The notes beneath the pieces were generated by a model that saw only the letters and a program-made list of their open reading frames with translations, made no database searches and was not told the origin of the DNA. From contig DAOWJS010000095.1 in the NCBI GenBank assembly GCA_030640255.1, positions 1 to 6,479 on the forward strand: a stretch of 6,479 nt of DNA, given 5' to 3'. Shown piece after piece: positions 1 through 5,210 of the stretch; position 1 is the first letter of the stretch; each line of letters begins with the position of its first letter. Origin of the DNA: Dehalococcoidales bacterium (GTDB taxonomy: Bacteria > Chloroflexota > Dehalococcoidia > Dehalococcoidales > GCA-2688105). The translations under genes and the position numbers were made by a program.

Positions 1-15
1 AGGGGCTTCGCCCCT
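1..15. repeat. Stem-loop, 6-bp stem, TTC/GAA triloop
   Basis: Arms AGGGGC (1-6) and GCCCCT (10-15) pair perfectly around TTC. On the minus strand the core reads GCGAAGC, the sequence known as an exceptionally stable DNA mini-hairpin. It touches the window edge, so it may extend further left. Confidence 0.7.
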
Positions 16-44
16 CTCTAGAATCTCTTCCCAAATACGGGTTT

Positions 45-61
45 AAGGGGCGGAGCCCCTT
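45..61. repeat. Stem-loop, 7-bp stem, GGA triloop
   Basis: Arms AAGGGGC (45-51) and GCCCCTT (55-61) pair perfectly around GGA. The inner six pairs are identical to those of the stem-loop at 1-15, but the loop differs. The core reads GCGGAGC on the plus strand, again of the GCGNAGC triloop type. Confidence 0.7.
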
Positions 62-85
62 CTATAAAATCTTCCCCCTCTCCTT

Positions 86-134
86 TAAAGGAGGGTCAGA
101 GGGAGGCTATACTAAAGGAGGGTCAGAGGGAGGC
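86..134. repeat. 22-bp direct repeat, two copies
   Basis: Two identical 22-bp copies at 86-107 and 113-134, separated by TATAC, giving a 27-bp period. Each begins TAAAGGAGGG and ends GGGAGGC. The second copy runs directly into the GAA-loop hairpin at 127-145. The first copy lacks the complementary arm that follows the second, so it may be a partial duplication of the hairpin unit. Two copies with a 5-bp spacer do not make a CRISPR array. Confidence 0.8.
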
Positions 135-145
135 GAAGCCTCCCT
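127..145. repeat. Stem-loop, 8-bp stem, GAA triloop
   Basis: Arms AGGGAGGC (127-134) and GCCTCCCT (138-145) pair perfectly around GAA. The core at 133-139 reads GCGAAGC on the plus strand, the same minimal hairpin found on the minus strand at 1-15. The left arm is the 3' end of the second 22-bp direct-repeat copy. Confidence 0.75.
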
Positions 146-154
146 TATATAAGC

Positions 155-183
155 TCCCCTTCCCCTTGATAAGGGGAAGGGGA
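155..183. repeat. Stem-loop, 13-bp stem, GAT triloop
   Basis: This is the longest stem in the cluster: TCCCCTTCCCCTT (155-167) pairs without mismatch with AAGGGGAAGGGGA (171-183) around GAT. No U-run follows (the next bases are TAAAGTCC), so it is not a classical intrinsic terminator on the plus strand. It could still stall polymerase or protect an RNA 3' end. Confidence 0.7.
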
Positions 184-188
184 TAAAG

Positions 189-210
189 TCCTTGCCTGCT
201 TTGGCAAGGA
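189..210. repeat. Stem-loop, 8-bp stem, 6-nt loop
   Basis: TCCTTGCC (189-196) pairs with GGCAAGGA (203-210) around TGCTTT. It is the last member of the stem-loop cluster. Its loop is longer than the triloops to the left, and no T-run follows. Confidence 0.6.
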
Positions 211-250
211 TAAAGGGGATAGGGTTACCTAATAAAAATCTAAAGGGGGT

Positions 251-269
251 GAGGTTGATAAATAACCTC
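251..269. promoter_or_regulatory. Small inverted repeat upstream of the -35 box
   Basis: GAGGTT (251-256) and AACCTC (264-269) form a perfect 6-bp inverted repeat with a 7-nt spacer, ending 12 bp before the candidate -35 element. The position would suit an activator site, but the repeat is short and could be chance or the tail of the stem-loop cluster. Confidence 0.25.
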
Positions 270-281
270 GGTATAAAGGTA

Positions 282-310
282 TTGACAATCGTTATGTCCT
301 GTGGTAGATT
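282..310 (+). promoter_or_regulatory. Candidate sigma-70-type promoter for the operon
   Basis: A perfect -35 hexamer TTGACA (282-287) is followed at the optimal 17-bp spacing by TAGATT (305-310). That hexamer matches the -10 consensus TATAAT at four of six positions, including the important second A and final T. Transcription would begin near 317, leaving a leader of about 230 nt before the acyl-CoA synthetase start. No comparable promoter is seen in the downstream gaps. Consensus recognition assumes a housekeeping sigma factor of ordinary specificity. Confidence 0.5.
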
Positions 311-317
311 AGCTTGA

Positions 318-548
318 AAATAAGGTGGTATATAGAGAATGGCAGTTTATATCGCCCCCTGTGGATTGTGCTACGCATACTATTACTATTATTATGCAGT
401 GCGCATAAGACGCGCTGGGGGGCTTTGAGATAAAAATGTAGAGACATAAACCGATAACAAATCTAAGGCAAAAAGTTCAAGCAGAACCCTCCCCAGCGGG
501 AGGGTTCTTAATTTATCAGGAGCATAATGCCCAGACTGGAGATAGACG
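318..548 (+). promoter_or_regulatory. Long 5' leader with possible folded structure
   Basis: No convincing gene lies here. GCCCCC (354-359) can pair with GGGGGC (418-423) to close a domain of about 70 nt. Inside it GCATA (375-379) can pair with TATGC (393-397), and GCGC (401-404) with GCGC (412-415). Downstream are an A-rich stretch (429-480), a strong hairpin (483-508) and a ribosome-binding site. I recognise no known riboswitch or T-box consensus. The folding is read by eye, and the long-range pairing is weakly supported. Confidence 0.3.
483..514 (+). terminator. Terminator-like hairpin in the leader (possible attenuator)
   Basis: AGAACCCTCCC (483-493) pairs perfectly with GGGAGGGTTCT (498-508) around the tetraloop CAGC, and TAATTT follows. 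The stem is strong but the downstream U-tract is broken by two A residues, so termination would be partial at most. It lies downstream of the candidate promoter and 40 nt before the synthetase ATG, where an attenuator would sit. It could instead be the terminator of something upstream, or simply an mRNA-stabilising hairpin. Confidence 0.45.
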
Positions 549-562
549 ATGAATATATCTGA
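527..562 (+). CDS. Possible 11-codon upstream ORF overlapping the synthetase start
   Basis: ATG at 527 is preceded by AGGAG (518-522) at a short 4-nt spacing. It opens a frame reading MPRLEIDDEYI that stops at TGA 560-562. The synthetase ATG (549) lies inside it in another frame, so ribosomes finishing the small ORF would end 13 nt past that start and could re-initiate. The peptide has no recognisable motif. A chance ORF of this size is quite likely, so this is offered only as a possible translational-coupling device. Confidence 0.2.
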   Translation: MPRLEIDDEYI

Positions 563-2120
563 GATGCTGGCTACAAACGCCAGGCGGTACCCTGATGATA
601 CCGCCCTTATCCAAATAAACCCAGGTGAGAAGCTAAGGCAAGAAATCACCTGGAGAGAGTTTGATGAAAGGTCAAACCGGGTAGCCAGTGCCTTGGTGGA
701 TAGAGGCATCAACAAGGAGGATAAGGTCATACTTTGGCTGCGGAATTCAATTAACTGGCTTGAGGCTTACTTTGGCATTATCAGAACCGGGGCCTGGGCA
801 GTACCCCTTAATTATAGATTCTCCAGTAGCGACGTTAAATATTGCGCTGACATCGCCGAAGCCAAGGTAATGATTTTAGGTGAAGAATTTACTGAAAGTG
901 TCGAGACCATTCGCTCCCAGCTACCCACCATTGAAAGGTATATCGTTGTTGGTCAGCACCCACCTAAAGATACGGAGGACTTTGAAGAGGTGATAGCCAA
1001 ATCCTCGGCTAAACCCATAGAGGTAAAACTAAATGATGAAGATGGATGCGGTCTCTACTTCACCTCAGGCACCACCGGGGCACCCAAGTCAATACTACTT
1101 ACCCATAAGAATATGGAGACAGCCGCCATAACGGAAAAGGCGCACCACTATCAACAACACGGCGACAATTTTATCCTTCTCCCTCCCCTGTATCACACCG
1201 GCTCCAAGATGCACTGGTTTGGTAGCCTAATGGTGGGTGGTCGGGCTACACTGCTAACCGAAATCAGCCCTCAGTATATATTTGAGGCTATTGATAAGGA
1301 AAGGGGAACCATAGTATGGCTGCTGGTGCCCTGGGCTCAGGACATTCTCAAAGCCCTAGATAGGGGAGAACTTAAACAGAAAGACTATGACCTGAGCCAC
1401 TGGCGTCTAATGCACATCGGCGCCCAGCCGGTGCCACCCAGCCTGGTTAAGCGTTGGAAGCAATACTTCCCCAACATGCAATATGACACTAACTATGGGC
1501 TGAGCGAAACCACCGGACCTGGCTGCGTTCACCTGGGTATAGAGAATGAAAGAAAGGTGGGGGCAATCGGGAAAGCTGGCTTTAACTGGAAAACACGCAT
1601 CGTCAATGAGAAGGGTGAGGATATCCCCCAGGGGGAAGTTGGTGAGCTGCTGGTCAAGGGTGATGGCGTGATGAAGCAATACTATAAGAACCCAGAAAAA
1701 ACCGCCGAAACCATAAAAAATGGCTGGCTATATACCGGCGACCTGGTTAGGGAGGATAATGAGGGATTTATCTATATTGTTGATAGGAAGAAGGATGTCA
1801 TCGTTAGCGGAGGAGAGAATATTTACCCCGTAGAAATAGAGGAGGTTCTCCACAGCCACCCCGAAATCTACGATGTGGGAGTAATCGGACTTCCTGATGA
1901 AAGATTAGGCGAAATAATTGTCGCCGTAATTGAAGCTAAGCCAGGAGAAAATCTCACCAGGAAAGAGGTAAACGAATTCTGCGAACAAAATTTACCCGGG
2001 TATAAGCGACCAAGGCGCATCATATTTGATAAGGTGCCCCGAAATCCCACCGGTAAAATAGAAAAACCTAAGATGAGACAAAAATATGCTGGTCTAAAAG
2101 ATAACTTGAAAAAGCGCTAA
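549..2120 (+). CDS. AMP-forming acyl-CoA synthetase (ANL superfamily)
   Basis: Activates a carboxylic acid to its CoA thioester in the cytoplasm by way of an acyl-adenylate (ATP to AMP + PPi). All core adenylation motifs are present in the 523-residue product: the phosphate-binding loop FTSGTTGAPK (171-180), YGLSETTG (316-323), YTGD (395-398), the hinge region with DRKKD (412-416), GGENIYPVEIE (421-431), and the C-terminal catalytic lysine in PTGK (Lys503). Length is normal for the medium/long-chain or aryl-acid ligases of this family. The start is firm: GGAG (538-541) sits 7 nt before ATG 549, and an in-frame TAG at 543-545 blocks any longer version. It is first in the apparent operon, 81 bp before dctP, which suggests that it activates the acid the TRAP system imports. 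The substrate cannot be assigned; a fatty, cyclic or aromatic acid all fit. Confidence 0.95.
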   Translation: MNISEMLATNARRYPDDTALIQINPGEKLRQEITWREFDERSNRVASALVDRGINKEDKVILWLRNSINWLEAYFGIIRTGAWAVPLNYRFSSSDVKYCADIAEAKVMILGEEFTESVETIRSQLPTIERYIVVGQHPPKDTEDFEEVIAKSSAKPIEVKLNDEDGCGLYFTSGTTGAPKSILLTHKNMETAAITEKAHHYQQHGDNFILLPPLYHTGSKMHWFGSLMVGGRATLLTEISPQYIFEAIDKERGTIVWLLVPWAQDILKALDRGELKQKDYDLSHWRLMHIGAQPVPPSLVKRWKQYFPNMQYDTNYGLSETTGPGCVHLGIENERKVGAIGKAGFNWKTRIVNEKGEDIPQGEVGELLVKGDGVMKQYYKNPEKTAETIKNGWLYTGDLVREDNEGFIYIVDRKKDVIVSGGENIYPVEIEEVLHSHPEIYDVGVIGLPDERLGEIIVAVIEAKPGENLTRKEVNEFCEQNLPGYKRPRRIIFDKVPRNPTGKIEKPKMRQKYAGLKDNLKKR

Positions 2121-2201
2121 ATCTACTATTCAAGGGGGCTTTATGTAAAGGAAATTAAATAGCACGACAACAAGAATTTTCAAGTTTATGGAGGTAAATC
2201 A
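2121..2201 (+). other. Spacer with strong ribosome-binding site for dctP
   Basis: This 81-bp gap has no recognisable terminator or good promoter. GGAGGT at 2190-2195, 6 nt before ATG 2202, is the strongest Shine-Dalgarno sequence in the window. That fits the high expression usually needed for a solute-binding protein. Confidence 0.7.
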
Positions 2202-3302
2202 ATGAAAAACAAGGTATTAATGGTTTGTTTAGCCCTTATACTGGTAGCCTTGCCTCTATTCGGTGCCTGTAAGGCAGCGCCAGCAGAAGCTATTGAGCTG
2301 TCATATAGCAATTTCTTCCCGCCGACGCATTTTCACTCCATACTGGCTGAGGAGTGGGCAAAGGAAATAGAGGCGCGCACCAATGGCCAGGTAAAGATTA
2401 CCTACTATCCTGCCAGCTCGCTACTGGCCAAAGACCAAGTATATGGTGGGGTGGTTGAAGGTATCGCTGATATAGGCATGTCATGTCTAATTTATACTGC
2501 GGGTCGCTTTCCTGCCAGCGAACTGGTTGACCTGCCTCATGCTTACCCTAACGGTTGGGTAGCCACCAAGGTAGCCAATGATTTCTATAATGAGTTCAAG
2601 CCTGCCGAATTTGATGATGCGCATATGCTTTATTTCCACGCTCACGGCCCGGGGGTTGTTTTCACCACTGAGAAGCCAGTGCGCGTGCTGGAGGACTTCA
2701 AGGGACTGGTAATAAGGGCTACCGGCGCTGGCGTCAAGATAATGGAAGCCCTTGGGGCTACCGGGTATGGTGCCGGGCAACCAGAGACTTCCGAGCTTTT
2801 GTCCAAGGGTGTGGTAGATGGCACCTATGCTCCGCGTGAGGTGCTCAAGGGATGGAAACAAGGCGATGTAGTGAAGTATGTTACCGGCTGCTATGATGTA
2901 GGCAACACCACCGATATGTTCGTAGTTATGAACAAGGATAAGTGGGACAGCCTGCCCGGCAACATAAAGGAGATTTTCACTGAAGTCAGCCAAGAGTGGA
3001 TAGAAAAACATGCTAAGGTTTGGGACTACTATGACAAGGCGGCAGTAGATTACTTCCTGGGCCTGGGCGAGGGCAGAGAGATGATTGAGCTTTCGCCAGA
3101 GGAGATGGCAAGGTGGGTAGAAGCTGCCAAGGTGGTGATAGATGAGTATCTAGCTGAGTTAACCGCGAAGGGGCTGCCCGCCGCCGATTACCAGGAATAC
3201 CTGCTGGAACGGGTCGCCTACTGGTCTGCCAAGGCACCAACGGCAGAAGAAAGCGCAGCCTGGGTTGAGACGGAATTGGAACCGCTGGTACCGGCACAAT
3301 AA
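2202..3302 (+). CDS. dctP: TRAP transporter solute-binding lipoprotein DctP
   Basis: This is the extracytoplasmic receptor that captures the substrate and delivers it to the DctQM membrane complex. Residues 1-22 form a signal peptide (MKNK, then a hydrophobic stretch) ending FGA-Cys23. This is a near-consensus lipobox with Phe at -3, so the protein is probably lipid-anchored. The mature part has the DctP fold pattern: an N-terminal beta strand IELSYSNFFPPTH (31-43), KITYYPASSLL (65-75), the GLVIRATG segment (168-175) whose Arg172 matches the family's carboxylate-binding arginine, and SELLSKGVVDG (197-207) of the second lobe. The 366 residues are somewhat longer than the usual 320-340; the extra length is an acidic, alanine-rich C-terminal tail. 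The arginine points to an organic acid, but the substrate is not readable. A 92-bp gap with a strong inverted repeat separates it from dctQ. Confidence 0.93.
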   Translation: MKNKVLMVCLALILVALPLFGACKAAPAEAIELSYSNFFPPTHFHSILAEEWAKEIEARTNGQVKITYYPASSLLAKDQVYGGVVEGIADIGMSCLIYTAGRFPASELVDLPHAYPNGWVATKVANDFYNEFKPAEFDDAHMLYFHAHGPGVVFTTEKPVRVLEDFKGLVIRATGAGVKIMEALGATGYGAGQPETSELLSKGVVDGTYAPREVLKGWKQGDVVKYVTGCYDVGNTTDMFVVMNKDKWDSLPGNIKEIFTEVSQEWIEKHAKVWDYYDKAAVDYFLGLGEGREMIELSPEEMARWVEAAKVVIDEYLAELTAKGLPAADYQEYLLERVAYWSAKAPTAEESAAWVETELEPLVPAQ

Positions 3303-3331
3303 AGAGCCGGAATATTTATGAACTAGCCTTA

Positions 3332-3377
3332 TTGGGGATGCCCGAAATCTAAAATTACCCATCACGGGCATCCCCAA
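3332..3377 (+). terminator. 13-bp perfect inverted repeat between dctP and dctQ
   Basis: TTGGGGATGCCCG (3332-3344) pairs without mismatch with CGGGCATCCCCAA (3365-3377) around a 20-nt A-rich loop. AAAGAATGGTTTGTTTT follows, so the T-rich tract is displaced and interrupted. It is best read as a partial terminator or 3'-end-stabilising hairpin that leaves much dctP message and less dctQM message. Hairpins at this position are common where one binding protein serves a few membrane complexes. Confidence 0.65.
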
Positions 3378-3394
3378 AGAATGGTTTGTTTTAT

Positions 3395-3895
3395 ATGACG
3401 GGTAAAATAGAGCGCCTGGAAAAGTTTGCCCATTCTTCAAGCCACTGGGTTAACTGGGTGGCCGGTGTCGGTTTGGTAGCTATGCTTGGCCTCATCGTGG
3501 CTGACATAATCGGCATCAAGTTCTTCAGGCACCCCATCCCCGGTGCCATTGAGATGGTAGCCTTTTTAGGGGTGGTGGTAACTGCCTTCGCCATAGCTTT
3601 TACCCAGGTCCGGCGCGGTCATATCCAGGTAGAATTTTTCGTAATGCGCCTGCCCCAGCGTGCCCAAGCCGGTGTTACTGCCCTGGTCTCCCTGCTTGGG
3701 ATAGCACTGTTCGGGCTACTGGCGTGGCAAAGCTACGATTTTGGACGCACTCTCCAGGTCACCGGGACAGTCTCTATGACCCAGAGGATACCCTTCTACC
3801 CCTTCGTCTACGCCATAGCTTTTTGCTGCCTCCCCATCTGCCTGCTGCTGGTGGTGGATTTCCTCAAGTCGGTGACGAAGGCGGTGAAGAAATGA
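3395..3895 (+). CDS. dctQ: TRAP transporter small membrane subunit DctQ
   Basis: This four-helix inner-membrane protein pairs with DctM and is needed for TRAP transport. The 166-residue product (counted from ATG 3395) shows hydrophobic segments at about 18-38, 51-70, 92-112 and 134-154. It also has the family's conserved loop after helix 2, QVRRGHIQVEFF (71-82), and Glu53 in helix 2. Length is typical (about 160-180). The start is uncertain: ATG 3395 gives MTGKIERLEK, and an in-frame TTG at 3386 would add three residues. Neither has a good Shine-Dalgarno sequence, suggesting weak initiation. Its TGA overlaps the dctM ATG as ATGA (3892-3895), so translation of the two is probably coupled. Confidence 0.9.
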   Translation: MTGKIERLEKFAHSSSHWVNWVAGVGLVAMLGLIVADIIGIKFFRHPIPGAIEMVAFLGVVVTAFAIAFTQVRRGHIQVEFFVMRLPQRAQAGVTALVSLLGIALFGLLAWQSYDFGRTLQVTGTVSMTQRIPFYPFVYAIAFCCLPICLLLVVDFLKSVTKAVKK

Positions 3896-5193
3896 GCCCG
3901 GTGGCTATTGGTATCATCGGCATTGTGGTTCTGGTGCTGACTTTTATCCTGAGCATGCCCGTTGGCTTTGCTATGGCTCTTGTTGGACTGGCGGGTTTCT
4001 GTTTTTTAGTTTCACCACCAGCCGGGCTTAGCCTTCTGGCCCGGGATGTTTTCGCCACTTTCTCCTCTTATTCCCTCACCGTTATTCCGATGTTTATGTT
4101 CATGGGCGCCATTGCCTTCGCCACCGGGATGAGCCGGAGGCTCTATGATGCCGGCTATATCCTGTTTGGGCAAATGCGGGGTGGTTTAGCCATGGCTACT
4201 ATTGCCGGCTGCGCCAGCTTTGCGGCTATATGCGGCTCGACTAATGCCACTGCTGCCGCCATGGGCAAGGTTTCTCTACCCGAGATGAAGAGATACCATT
4301 ACGATGACTCATTAGCCACCGGTTGTGTGGCTGCTGCCGGCAGCCTAGGCATACTTATCCCGCCCAGCACTATATTCATTGTCTATGGAATATTAACCGA
4401 ACAGTCTATAGGTAATCTTTTTTTGGCTGGGGTTCTCCCTGGACTACTCCTGGCTACCATTTTTGTGACGGTGGTGTCATTTCTTTGCTGGCGCAACCCC
4501 GCCCTGGGTCCCAGCGGGATGCCGACAAGCTGGAAGGAGAAGTTAGCCAGCCTCACCGGGGTTATTGAAATGCTGGTTTTGTTTGTCCTGGTCATAGGAG
4601 GGCTGTTTCTGGGCTGGTTCAGCCCTACCCAGGCCGGCGGTGCTGGCGCCGCTGGCGCTCTGCTCATTGGCTTAGCCCGGCGACAGCTAAGCTGGCAAGG
4701 TTTCCTCAGAGCTATTAAAGATAGCTTACAGATAACCTGTGAGGTCATGGTCATCATCACCGGAGCTATCGTCTTCGGGCATTTCATAGCCGTGACCACG
4801 ATTCCCTTTGTCTTAGCCGATTGGGTTAGCAGTCTGCCCCTACCACCAGCGGCTATTATGGGGGTGATAGTCCTGATGTACCTCCTCGGTGGCTGTTTTA
4901 TGGATGCCTTAGCCCTGATTACCCTTACTATACCTATTATCTACCCGGTGGTTATAGCTATGGGCTTTGACCCAATATGGTTCGGAGTTATAATTGTGCT
5001 GGTAACCGAGATGGGGGTAATCACCCCACCAGTGGGGATAAACGTGTATGTCATCAAGGGGATTGCCGAGGATGTGCCCCTGGGAACTATCTTCAAAGGC
5101 ACCTTTCCCTTCCTGATAGGGCTACTCATTGCTGCCGGCTTACTTATCGCCTTTCCCCAGATTGCCCTACTTTTACCCGGGCTGGCTAAATAG
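3892..5193 (+). CDS. dctM: TRAP transporter large membrane subunit DctM
   Basis: This is the transport channel of the TRAP system, a member of the ion-transporter superfamily that couples substrate uptake to Na+ (or H+) entry. The 433-residue product is of normal size and hydrophobic throughout, with roughly a dozen membrane segments and re-entrant loops. Conserved landmarks are VIPMFMFMGAI (64-74), GSTNATAAAMG (115-125), GSLGILIPPST (150-160), GGCFMDALALITLTIPI (333-349) and TPPVGINVYVIKG (378-390). The paired Gly/Pro-rich hairpin motifs are those that carry the sodium and substrate sites in structurally studied homologues. ATG 3892 was chosen because it gives the ATGA overlap with dctQ and the expected N-terminus MSPVAIGIIG. 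A longer in-frame reading from GTG 3724 would lie wholly inside dctQ. GGTGA (3883-3887) may serve as ribosome-binding site. Confidence 0.94.
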   Translation: MSPVAIGIIGIVVLVLTFILSMPVGFAMALVGLAGFCFLVSPPAGLSLLARDVFATFSSYSLTVIPMFMFMGAIAFATGMSRRLYDAGYILFGQMRGGLAMATIAGCASFAAICGSTNATAAAMGKVSLPEMKRYHYDDSLATGCVAAAGSLGILIPPSTIFIVYGILTEQSIGNLFLAGVLPGLLLATIFVTVVSFLCWRNPALGPSGMPTSWKEKLASLTGVIEMLVLFVLVIGGLFLGWFSPTQAGGAGAAGALLIGLARRQLSWQGFLRAIKDSLQITCEVMVIITGAIVFGHFIAVTTIPFVLADWVSSLPLPPAAIMGVIVLMYLLGGCFMDALALITLTIPIIYPVVIAMGFDPIWFGVIIVLVTEMGVITPPVGINVYVIKGIAEDVPLGTIFKGTFPFLIGLLIAAGLLIAFPQIALLLPGLAK

Positions 5194-5210
5194 AGATTAA
5201 GGGGGACAGA

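Larger units (their letters stand above)
1..210. repeat. Cluster of short perfect stem-loops, REP/MITE-like
   Basis: Non-coding stretch packed with perfect inverted repeats: 1-15, 45-61, 80-93, 127-145, 155-183 and 189-210, each listed separately or described here. The 80-93 element is a loopless 14-bp palindrome (CTCCTTTAAAGGAG) that overlaps the first copy of a direct repeat. The stems are G-rich on one arm and C-rich on the other and use different arm sequences, yet each pairs without mismatch. No ORF of coding character crosses the region. It resembles the intergenic palindrome clusters (REP/BIME or small non-autonomous elements) found in many bacterial genomes. Whether it is mobile, or a terminator cluster for a gene to the left, cannot be decided from this window. 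Confidence 0.7.

Noticed and set aside
86..134. CRISPR-like direct repeats
   Set aside because: Only two copies with a 5-bp spacer, inside a cluster of unrelated palindromes; no spacer-length pattern and no cas gene in the window.
354..423. Known riboswitch or T-box in the leader
   Set aside because: No recognisable consensus; the possible stems are short apart from the outer GC pairs, so I report only a tentative folded leader.
392..730. 112-residue minus-strand reading frame over the leader and synthetase start
   Set aside because: It overlaps the firmly identified synthetase, has low-complexity Ser/Leu-rich composition and no recognisable motif; a shadow frame.
2121..2201. Separate promoter or terminator between the synthetase and dctP
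   Set aside because: TTGAAA at 2106-2111 has no -10 partner at 16-18 bp, and no stem with a T-tract is visible.
2487..3011. 174-residue minus-strand reading frame opposite dctP
   Set aside because: It lies fully antisense to a clear DctP coding sequence, with no known motif; explained by codon bias of the plus-strand gene.
3724..3891. 56-residue N-terminal extension of DctM from GTG 3724
   Set aside because: It lies entirely inside dctQ in another frame, has no membrane-protein character, and the ATG at 3892 gives the standard DctM N-terminus with an ATGA overlap.
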